DNA of 64,000 nt, taken from positions 1 to 64,000 of the forward strand of contig JAFRSH010000050.1 in assembly GCA_017427685.1 (NCBI GenBank), given 5' to 3'. Numbering within the stretch: the first letter of the stretch is position 1; each line of letters begins with the position of its first letter. Shown here piece by piece: positions 8,505 through 15,730 of the stretch. The position numbers were made by a program, and so were the translations under genes. Below the pieces are notes generated by a model, which had not been told where the DNA came from, searched no databases, and saw nothing but the letters and a program-made list of their open reading frames with translations. The stretch comes from Lachnospiraceae bacterium (lineage in GTDB: Bacteria > Bacillota > Clostridia > Lachnospirales > Lachnospiraceae).

Positions 8505-10802
8505 ATGAATCAATTGCACATCATACCTAACAGAAATGATGTCGAGAAATGGGCGCGTATTGCGAAAGAACTCAATGCTGTATTTGAATACAACGATTTC
8601 TTTGATCCGGAACTGATCGAGAACAAAGAAGAATACGAAGCTACCATCGAAAAGTATCTTGCCATCGACAGAGACAGGACAAAAGATACGTTTCACGGTG
8701 TTTTCTATGATATAGTACTCAATTCTCCCGATCCCGCGATCAGAGAGACGAGTTTAAAGCGTGTTTACCTCAGTTGTGAGACTGCGGTAAGGCTTTCATG
8801 TCGTGCGGTTATTTTCCATACGAACTATATTGTCGGATTCAAGAATATCTTCTACAGAGACAAGTGGGTTCGCGATATGACCGCGATCTATAAGCAGCTC
8901 CTCGATGATTTTCCTACACTAGATATCTATGTAGAGAACATGTATGATGACACTCCCGAGCTTATCAGAAGACTTGCGGAGAACCTGAGAGACGAGCCCA
9001 GATTCGGTATCTGTTTCGATATAGCGCATGCATATCTTTGGGAGCTTTCAGTCAAGGACTGGATCGACGAGCTTGCTCCTTATATCAGACATATTCATGC
9101 GAACGACAACCACAAGGATCAGGATTCGCACATGGCGATCGGAACCGGCAGTATAGACTGGTCGATCCTTAATTACAGACAGCTCATTAAGAACAAGCCT
9201 TCGCTTCTGATCGAGGTCAGTGATGAAGAAAGACTCATGAAGTCTTACAACTACCTCATCAAGAACTGCCTTTATCCTTTCCACATGCGTAACCGTATCA
9301 ACATGGAAGTTACGGACGATATGGAGAGGATCCTCGAGATCGGACGAGAGCTTACCATCCAGAAGGATTACGCCAAGCTCCTTGAGAACATCATCGGAGA
9401 GGCCATGGAGATCGCGAACTGCGACGCCGGTACGCTTTACATCTTCAACGAAGGTAAGCTGCACTTCATGATCATGCGTAATAATACCATGAACGTGTAC
9501 CAGGGCGGTAACGGCGAGCCCATCAACTTACCTCCCGTTAAGCTCGAAGATCAGTACGTTTCAGCATATTGTGCGCTTCACAATGAGACCATAAACATCG
9601 ATGATGTATATACGAATGAACGATTCAACTGGAAGGGTCCCCGTGAGTACGACAGGATGACCGGTTACAGAACACGTTCCATGCTAGTGATCCCGCTCGA
9701 GAACCACGATGGCAAGGTTATCGGTGTACTGCAGCTGATCAACGCCCTCGACATAAACGGTGATGTCTGCAACTTCAGTGAGAACAACGAGTTCATCACA
9801 TCGTCGCTTGCTTCACAGGCAGCCATTTCGCTCTCGAACATGCTTATGATCCGAGAACTGAAGGATCTGTTAAATTCCTTTGTAGGTGCGATGGTTACCG
9901 CAATAGACTCGCGTACTCCCTACAACGCCAATCATACGATGCATGTTGCGGACTACTGCGACAGGTTCTGCAAATACCTTCAGAACCTATATCTTGAAAA
10001 CAAGGTACCTTACAACATCACAAACGATGACCGCGAAGAGCTTGTCATGGCAGCTAAGCTTCATGACGTCGGTAAGATGATCACACCTCTTCATGTTATG
10101 AACAAGGCTGATCGTCTCTCTGACAGGCTTCCCATTATGGAGATGCGCTTTAAGCTTATAGAGCAGATCCTTAAGACAGAGGCTGCCGGCGGACAGATCG
10201 ACAAGTCGAAGTTCGAAGAAAAGCTCGCCGAACTTAATGACAACATCGAATTCATCAAGAAGGTCAATACAGCAGGATTCCTGCCTGACGACATGCTTGA
10301 GAGGGTTAATTCTCTTGAAGGCATCTCGTACGGTGACGGAGAAGATAAGATCGATCTTGTGACCGCAGACGAGCTTGATATGCTTCGTATCCGCAAGGGT
10401 ACGCTTTCGGCAGAAGAGCGTCATATCATCGAGCAGCACGTTGAATACACAGACAAGATCCTTTCGCAGATCACCTTCGGTGACAAGTATAAGCGTGTTA
10501 AATTCATTGCTGCGGCTCATCACGAATATCTTGACGGTTCGGGTTATCCGAATCACATCAAGGCAGACGAGATACCTACGGAAGTAAGAATCCTTACCAT
10601 CATGGATGTTTTCGATTCGCTTTCATCGAGCGACAGACCTTACCGTAAGGAATCACTCAGCAACGAGAAGATCTTCTCGATCCTTGAGGCGATGGTGAGA
10701 GAGGGCAAGCTCGATGAAGACCTTGTACGTTTGGCTAAAGAGTGCTTCTGCACACCGCCTGAGCCTGCTACTGAAGCTGCACCTGAAGCTGCTGCAAAAT
10801 AA
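8505..10802 (+). CDS. TIM-barrel/GAF/HD-GYP fusion protein
   Basis: A 765-residue cytosolic protein with three parts. Residues 1 to about 260 look like an AP-endonuclease-2/xylose-isomerase type TIM barrel (YVENMYDD, GICFDIAHAY, HIHANDNHKDQD, SLLIEVSDEE, with plausible metal ligands Glu, Asp, His). A GAF domain covers about 285-460. The C-terminus is an HD-GYP phosphodiesterase domain with HD at 520-521 (LHDVGK), HHE at 672-674 and GYP at 680-682, interrupted by an insertion of roughly 100 residues between the HD motif and the next conserved His. HD-GYP domains hydrolyse cyclic di-GMP or related dinucleotides. A sugar-isomerase-like barrel fused to it is unusual. The ribosome site is GAGGAGG; a terminator follows. 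Confidence 0.85.
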   Translation: MNQLHIIPNRNDVEKWARIAKELNAVFEYNDFFDPELIENKEEYEATIEKYLAIDRDRTKDTFHGVFYDIVLNSPDPAIRETSLKRVYLSCETAVRLSCRAVIFHTNYIVGFKNIFYRDKWVRDMTAIYKQLLDDFPTLDIYVENMYDDTPELIRRLAENLRDEPRFGICFDIAHAYLWELSVKDWIDELAPYIRHIHANDNHKDQDSHMAIGTGSIDWSILNYRQLIKNKPSLLIEVSDEERLMKSYNYLIKNCLYPFHMRNRINMEVTDDMERILEIGRELTIQKDYAKLLENIIGEAMEIANCDAGTLYIFNEGKLHFMIMRNNTMNVYQGGNGEPINLPPVKLEDQYVSAYCALHNETINIDDVYTNERFNWKGPREYDRMTGYRTRSMLVIPLENHDGKVIGVLQLINALDINGDVCNFSENNEFITSSLASQAAISLSNMLMIRELKDLLNSFVGAMVTAIDSRTPYNANHTMHVADYCDRFCKYLQNLYLENKVPYNITNDDREELVMAAKLHDVGKMITPLHVMNKADRLSDRLPIMEMRFKLIEQILKTEAAGGQIDKSKFEEKLAELNDNIEFIKKVNTAGFLPDDMLERVNSLEGISYGDGEDKIDLVTADELDMLRIRKGTLSAEERHIIEQHVEYTDKILSQITFGDKYKRVKFIAAAHHEYLDGSGYPNHIKADEIPTEVRILTIMDVFDSLSSSDRPYRKESLSNEKIFSILEAMVREGKLDEDLVRLAKECFCTPPEPATEAAPEAAAK

Positions 10803-10840
10803 TAATCCGAACATTAATAAGCTTTTTTCAACTTTTTCCA

Positions 10841-10880
10841 AGAAGACTTAAGATAACTAAACTTAAGTCTTCTATTATTT
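10841..10880 (+). terminator. Rho-independent terminator after HD-GYP gene
   Basis: AGAAGACTTAAG (10841-10852) pairs perfectly with CTTAAGTCTTCT (10862-10873) and is followed by an AT-rich T-containing tract. A further AATCTTAAGTCT copy of the 3' arm occurs near 10926-10937. Confidence 0.8.
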
Positions 10881-10976
10881 TGATATGATAATTTTTTATT
10901 ATTCTCCACTATCAAAGAATGCATAATCTTAAGTCTAAAGAACAAATCATTTTATTCTTGTAGGAACTGTAAATAT

Positions 10977-11207
10977 GGCGGAGGGTAGCTGAGTATAAAA
11001 CTGAGTCGCATACGGAGGAGCCGCGTCGGTTCACGAAGCTGCATTACATCAGTTCGGGAGTGAGGCATGGATGCCGAGCTAGCGTGTACGAGCCAGGGAT
11101 GGCTCGTAAAGCGCGTCCCGAAAGACATGATTCGATTTACGGCAGCTTCGCATGAACCGTCGGCGACGCAGTCTAAGACCTCAGGTTTATACTCAGTACC
11201 CGACGCC
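10977..11207 (+). repeat. Large imperfect palindromic repeat, copy A
   Basis: This 231-bp element fills most of the 531-bp gene-free gap between the HD-GYP gene and the ABC operon. The ends pair (GGCG/CGCC, GGGTA/TACCC, GAGTATAAA/TTTATACTC), as do inner stems CGGTTC/GAACCG, GAAGCTGC/GCAGCTTC and TCGGGA/TCCCGA. At the tip are two hairpins: GGCA-TGGA-TGCC (11064-11075) and ACGAGCCA-GGGA-TGGCTCGT (11088-11107). A 23-bp block at 11062-11084 is identical, in reverse complement, to 32841-32863 in copy B. It lies after a terminator and before a promoter. No convincing reading frame is present. A structured RNA, a MITE or a protein-binding palindrome are all possible. Confidence 0.85.
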
Positions 11208-11219
11208 AATAAATAATCC

Positions 11220-11247
11220 TTGACAAAACATTATAATGTGTTATAAC
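11220..11247 (+). promoter_or_regulatory. Promoter of the ABC-2 transporter operon
   Basis: TTGACA (11220-11225), 16 bp, TATAAC (11242-11247), placed directly before a spaced palindrome that could be a repressor site. Confidence 0.65.
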
Positions 11248-11268
11248 TGTACTAGTTGTGATAGTACA
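11248..11268. promoter_or_regulatory. Operator-like palindrome, probable GntR site
   Basis: TGTACTA and TAGTACA form perfect 7-bp arms around a 7-bp spacer, starting immediately after the -10 box. A GntR/YtrA-type repressor bound here would block the promoter. The only DNA-binding protein of that type in the neighbourhood is encoded in this same operon at 13756, so autoregulation is the likely arrangement. Confidence 0.6.
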
Positions 11269-11333
11269 CTATGACAAATCATTTACTTATTTGTTACATT
11301 TACGTTAAGGGAGCGAAAAAAGGAGGTACCACA

Positions 11334-12233
11334 TTGATCAGAGTAGAAAATGTAGAAAAGTCTTTTGACGGGTTAAAAGCGCTTGACGGTATAAGTCTTA
11401 CTGTTGAGAAAGGCAGTGTTTACGGACTTGTCGGTCCGAACGGAGCAGGGAAGTCAACTATCATTAAGCACCTGACCGGTGTATATAAGGCAGACAAGGG
11501 AGAGGTTAGTATCAATAACGAGCCCGTATATGAGAATCCCAGGATCAAAGAGAAGATTTCATATATTCCCGACGAATTGTTCTTTATCAACAGGGCAAGC
11601 GTTAAGCAGATGATGAAGTTCTACAGGAATATCTACAAGGACTTCGACATGGAGCGTTTCGAGAAGCTTAAGGACGTTTTTTCATCCATAAACATTAACA
11701 AGCCTATCTGTAAGCTTTCAAAGGGCATGCAGAAACAGGCAGCTTTCTGGCTTACGATCTGCTGTAATCCCGAGATCATCATCCTCGATGAGCCTGTGGA
11801 CGGACTTGATCCCGTTATGAGAAGACAGGTTTGGAGCCTGCTCCTTCAGGATGTTGCAGAGAGAAGCACTACGGTGCTTGTATCATCGCACAACCTCAGA
11901 GAGCTCGAAGACGTGTGTGATACGGTTGGCATTCTGAACAAAGGTAAGATGATGCTTGAGAAGAGTCTTTCGTCTCTTCAGGGCAGTGTTGTCAAGTATC
12001 AGGTTGTATATAACGGCGAGGCGCCCGAGCTTAAAGACAAGCTCGATATTCTTCATGTCCAGAACAACGCTTCGGTTTATACGTACATAATCCGCGGTGA
12101 AGCTAAGATGATAGAAGATGTGCTCAGATCCTTCCAGCCGGTGATCCTGGATGTAATTCCGTTAACCCTTGAGGAGATCTTTATTTATGAACTTGGAGGC
12201 GAAGACTATGGAATCAAAGATATTATCATCTGA
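11334..12233 (+). CDS. ABC transporter ATP-binding protein
   Basis: A 299-residue ATPase of an ABC-2 type exporter. Walker A is GPNGAGKST (about 37-45), the signature is LSKGMQKQ, Walker B is IIILDEPVDGLDP and the H-loop is SSHNL. The C-terminal 70 residues form the accessory domain common in drug, peptide and bacteriocin exporters. The start is TTG 11334, preceded at good spacing by AAAGGAGG (11319-11326); an ATG at 11271 lacks such a site. The gene overlaps the downstream permease by 26 bp, pointing to translational coupling. The substrate is unknown. Confidence 0.9.
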   Translation: MIRVENVEKSFDGLKALDGISLTVEKGSVYGLVGPNGAGKSTIIKHLTGVYKADKGEVSINNEPVYENPRIKEKISYIPDELFFINRASVKQMMKFYRNIYKDFDMERFEKLKDVFSSININKPICKLSKGMQKQAAFWLTICCNPEIIILDEPVDGLDPVMRRQVWSLLLQDVAERSTTVLVSSHNLRELEDVCDTVGILNKGKMMLEKSLSSLQGSVVKYQVVYNGEAPELKDKLDILHVQNNASVYTYIIRGEAKMIEDVLRSFQPVILDVIPLTLEEIFIYELGGEDYGIKDIII

Positions 12234-13737
12234 TACATGGAAAGCACCCGGAGCCAAGGCGCTCATTATAAACAATATCAAAAAAACATGGCCGATATGG
12301 GCAGCAGAGCTTTTCTTCCTGAGCTGGCTTATTCCTGTATCGCTTACTTTTGATATAATCTACGGCCATAGCTATTTAAACCTGGAAGTACCGTTTGATA
12401 TCGCAAAATTCCTGTTAGTACCCGCATGCGTGCTTATGGCAATGAAGGTATTTGGTTATCTCATGAAAGAGAAATCAACCACGTTTTTTCATTCGCTGCC
12501 CTTTACAAGGACAAAACTGTTTGCGGTAAATGCTGTTTCGGGTTTTTTACTTATAATCATTCCGCTGTTGTTAGTTGGTATAGCAAGCGTTATTATTGCT
12601 GCCGTTAAAGGACATAATATCATAATTTATGGAATTGAATGGTTCCTCGTACTTTGTTGTGACTGCATATATGTATACGGATCTACGATCCTGATAGCAA
12701 TTATATTCGGCAACAAAATTTCCGGATATGCAATGACCGCCATACTGTTTTTTTACGTGGAAATCATCGTAAACATTTTCAATTCGTTATTTTCAAACCT
12801 TCACTCATCTGTTAGCTATATGTTTATATTTCCGAGGGGATTCTTCCAGTTCCTCTCGCCGATATCTTTAGTGACAAACACTTATGTTTCATCCGCTTAT
12901 TGGACAACAAACGAAACCAATTATTATTTTAAAAATCTCGCGTTTACAGTTACAGAAGAACTGATCGTGGGAGCATTGATGATTGTCGCTGCGTTTTTGC
13001 TTTACAGGTACAGAAAGAGCGAAAGATCAGGTGAACTGATTGCCTTCAGTTCTTTCAAGTTGGTTTTTAAATGGGGCTTTGCTTTAAGCTTTGGTGCATT
13101 CCTTACAATGTTTCTCGGGGAAACCGTCATCGGAAGTATCGAGATCCAATCGACCATAAACATAGTTCAAACAATACTGTTTGTCTTCTTTGTTGTATTA
13201 TCGTACCTAATTGCGGAAATGATATTACAAAAGAAATTTAACGTGTTTTATAAGCTAAGATTTGAAATACTGCTTCCTTTTGCTGCAAGTATTGCAGTTG
13301 CCCTTGTCCTCCTGTTTGACGTATTCGGTATAACACGATACATTCCCGACAAGGATGATATAGAAAACTTAAATGTAAATATCAATCTTAATTACGAAGA
13401 TCCATATACCGAAAAATTCGGGCCATATTATTTTATTAATCTGAACGGCGAAAAGCTATCGGAGTATGAAAAGATTGATACATTCCTTGATCTGCATAAA
13501 GGCATCATTGCCGATGACCCTGACTCGTTTTCACAAAATAGGACAGGATACAATAAATATGTGATATCGGATAAAGCAACGGAAGATTACGATGCCATGG
13601 TACATATCTGGTATAACCTTAAAGACGACACAAATATAACACGAATGTATTATGTTCCTTACGGTTACGTCGAGAAATATCTGGATAAGATGGAAACATA
13701 TAACGATGTACCTGTAACTACAGGATTATTACAATGA
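12208..13737 (+). CDS. ABC-2 type permease, first paralogue
   Basis: A 509-residue membrane protein with several hydrophobic helices in the first 380 residues and a polar C-terminal domain of about 130 residues. Shared segments such as FHSLPFTRTKLFAVN and YRYRKSERSGEL match the second permease at 14123 closely, so the two are paralogues that probably pair as a heterodimer. ATG 12208 follows TTGGAGG. It overlaps the ATPase gene by 26 bp. The architecture resembles clostridial multi-permease exporters whose regulator is a YtrA-like GntR protein. The substrate cannot be read from the sequence. Confidence 0.85.
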   Translation: MESKILSSDTWKAPGAKALIINNIKKTWPIWAAELFFLSWLIPVSLTFDIIYGHSYLNLEVPFDIAKFLLVPACVLMAMKVFGYLMKEKSTTFFHSLPFTRTKLFAVNAVSGFLLIIIPLLLVGIASVIIAAVKGHNIIIYGIEWFLVLCCDCIYVYGSTILIAIIFGNKISGYAMTAILFFYVEIIVNIFNSLFSNLHSSVSYMFIFPRGFFQFLSPISLVTNTYVSSAYWTTNETNYYFKNLAFTVTEELIVGALMIVAAFLLYRYRKSERSGELIAFSSFKLVFKWGFALSFGAFLTMFLGETVIGSIEIQSTINIVQTILFVFFVVLSYLIAEMILQKKFNVFYKLRFEILLPFAASIAVALVLLFDVFGITRYIPDKDDIENLNVNINLNYEDPYTEKFGPYYFINLNGEKLSEYEKIDTFLDLHKGIIADDPDSFSQNRTGYNKYVISDKATEDYDAMVHIWYNLKDDTNITRMYYVPYGYVEKYLDKMETYNDVPVTTGLLQ

Positions 13738-13755
13738 TCTATGAGGAGGTAGCGC

Positions 13756-14145
13756 TTGATTAACATTAATTACAGAGATTCAAGACCGATATATCAGCAG
13801 ATAAAAGACGAGATCAAGCGTATGATGATGGCCGGAATCATAAAACCGGATCAAAAGCTTGAATCGGTGCGTGAGCTGGCGGTACAAACAGCGATCAATC
13901 CTAATACAATTGCAAGGTCATACAGAGAGCTAGAAGCGGAAGGATATATTTATTCCGTTGCCGGAAAGGGATCTTTTGCTTCAAATGTTACGGAGATGAC
14001 GGAGGCACACACAAATATGCTGTTTGAAAAATTCAAAGAGGTAACGCGCGAGCTCGTGTTTTTGAACTTTGACATTGAAAAAATGATCAAATTCATAAAA
14101 GAATACAAAGGGGGAAATATAAATGACAAGGGTACTGAGAGCTGA
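13756..14145 (+). CDS. GntR family regulator, YtrA subfamily
   Basis: A 129-residue regulator with an N-terminal winged helix (IYQQIKDEIKRMM, SVRELAVQTAINPNTIARSYRELEAE split over about 12-57, KGSF wing) and only a short helical tail, which is the YtrA-type layout. TTG 13756 follows GAGGAGGT. It sits between the two permease genes, an odd position because YtrA-type genes usually come first, and overlaps the second permease by 23 bp. It most likely binds the palindrome at 11248-11268 and shuts the operon off. Confidence 0.9.
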   Translation: MININYRDSRPIYQQIKDEIKRMMMAGIIKPDQKLESVRELAVQTAINPNTIARSYRELEAEGYIYSVAGKGSFASNVTEMTEAHTNMLFEKFKEVTRELVFLNFDIEKMIKFIKEYKGGNINDKGTES

Positions 14146-15655
14146 AAACATAACATCTTCATGTGGTGTTACACCGCTTATAAGATATATTATCAAGCAT
14201 ACAAGCGTTATTTGGATTTCTTTTACATTGATCCTATCATGGCTCATACCGTTAACTCAAATACTTAACGATTCTGTTAACAGAACAGTGATTTTTGAGG
14301 CTCCTTACGAGATCGGTATTATGTTTGTAATACCGGTATGTATGCTAATGGCCATCAGAACATTTGACTACCTGACGAAAGAAAAGGCAACAACATTTTT
14401 CCATTCTCTGCCGTACTCAAGAACCAAGCTTTTTGTTGTTAATGGTTTGACAGGATTTGCCCTTATTATTGTTCCTTTGTTTTTTGTTTCTGTTATGGCT
14501 ATGTTGGTTAGCCTGATAAAAGGAACCGGAGTTGTTTTATACTTTTTTGCACTGTTCGGATTTCTTAGCAGTGTATGTTTTTATGTATACGCTTTTACGA
14601 TCCTTATGGTAATGCTTTTCAGTAATAAAGGATCATTATTTCCGATGACGGCCATATTGTTCTGTTATACGGAAATAATGTTCTTTATTATAAATATTTT
14701 ATTAAGCAACATGTATGATATAAACGGAGTATTTACTCCCTCGGAGACCGGGTTTTTTTTTTTGTCGCCTCTCAGGGTATGTTTTACTTCAAGGCTAAGG
14801 TGTGATTATATCATTGGTGAAAAGAATTACAATTACGGTTTCGCCTTTACAAATATTGAGAAAGTACTGCCGATAGAACTCATCTGCGGCATACTTATGC
14901 TTGCGCTTGCTTATGTTCTTTACAGATTACGCAAGAGCGAAAGATCCGGTGAAGTGGTGGCATTTAAATCCTGCAGATATATATTCAAATGGGGTTTTTC
15001 TATCAGCCTTGCAATGTTTATGACGCTTATTTTTGGTATCACGTCAGTATATAACATAAAAGACATTTCAACGAAAAACCTCGTTATTTGTGCTATATTC
15101 GTATTCTTTGCTTTAATACTTTATATGATCGCGGAAATGATCATATCAAAAAAATTCAACATATTTAAAAAGGTGACTTTAGAGCTTATACCGGTATTAG
15201 CAGTAACGCTTATATTGTCTGTCCTTACGGTAACGGATGCATTTGGAATAAAAAATTATGTTCCTGAACCGGAAAATGTAAAGTATCTTACGGTTCATAT
15301 CGAAAACAAACGAGATGAAACGCTAATGGTATCGACTGTCACTACGATACATATCAATTCCGATCCGGATAATCTCGCAATGAAGAAAGCATTTATGGAT
15401 CTTCACAAAAGAATTGTAAAAGAAAAACCTTTGAAAGATGTTTCTGATACAATGGTTGAGTTCATATATTACGGTGAAAACGCCTACATTGACGACAGAA
15501 GATATACAATTCCCAAGGAATACTTAGATCCTGTAAAGCTTTATATCGAACTAAGAAAAGATGAAAAGGAAACAATTGTACATTACGGACGTGAATTTGA
15601 TATAATTGACCCGACATATTATGTTAGAAGATTTATTAGTTTTGTAATGTATTGA
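14123..15655 (+). CDS. ABC-2 type permease, second paralogue
   Basis: A 510-residue polytopic membrane protein, paralogous to the permease at 12208 (FHSLPYSRTKLFVVN, YRLRKSERSGEV, IAEMIISKKFN). ATG 14123 lies inside the end of the gntR gene behind a GGGGGA ribosome site. An uninterrupted run of eleven T (14753-14763) encodes Gly-Phe-Phe-Phe-Leu and is a possible slippage site for the expression of this subunit. Base composition is more AT-rich than in the flanking housekeeping genes, which would fit acquisition by transfer, though that is an impression rather than a measurement. Confidence 0.85.
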   Translation: MTRVLRAENITSSCGVTPLIRYIIKHTSVIWISFTLILSWLIPLTQILNDSVNRTVIFEAPYEIGIMFVIPVCMLMAIRTFDYLTKEKATTFFHSLPYSRTKLFVVNGLTGFALIIVPLFFVSVMAMLVSLIKGTGVVLYFFALFGFLSSVCFYVYAFTILMVMLFSNKGSLFPMTAILFCYTEIMFFIINILLSNMYDINGVFTPSETGFFFLSPLRVCFTSRLRCDYIIGEKNYNYGFAFTNIEKVLPIELICGILMLALAYVLYRLRKSERSGEVVAFKSCRYIFKWGFSISLAMFMTLIFGITSVYNIKDISTKNLVICAIFVFFALILYMIAEMIISKKFNIFKKVTLELIPVLAVTLILSVLTVTDAFGIKNYVPEPENVKYLTVHIENKRDETLMVSTVTTIHINSDPDNLAMKKAFMDLHKRIVKEKPLKDVSDTMVEFIYYGENAYIDDRRYTIPKEYLDPVKLYIELRKDEKETIVHYGREFDIIDPTYYVRRFISFVMY

Positions 15656-15680
15656 TTTTGACGCGTTAAAGTGATATAGT
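15652..15680 (+). promoter_or_regulatory. Possible promoter of the acyl-CoA synthetase gene
   Basis: TTGATT (15652-15657), 17 bp, TATAGT (15675-15680), overlapping the 3' end of the permease gene. Confidence 0.35.
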
Positions 15681-15706
15681 AAGGAAGCTGTGATTACAGC
15701 TTCCTT
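15681..15706 (+). terminator. Hairpin between permease and acyl-CoA synthetase genes
   Basis: AAGGAAGCTGT and ACAGCTTCCTT form a perfect 11-bp stem with a GATT loop. The T content downstream is modest (ATTACGTTTT), so it is either the operon terminator or a leader hairpin of the next gene. Confidence 0.6.
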
Positions 15707-15730
15707 ATTACGTTTTAGGAGATAATTCTT

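Noticed and set aside
10952..11209. An 85-codon minus-strand frame across repeat copy A
   Set aside because: The region is explained by the palindromic repeat; no ribosome site or family resemblance.
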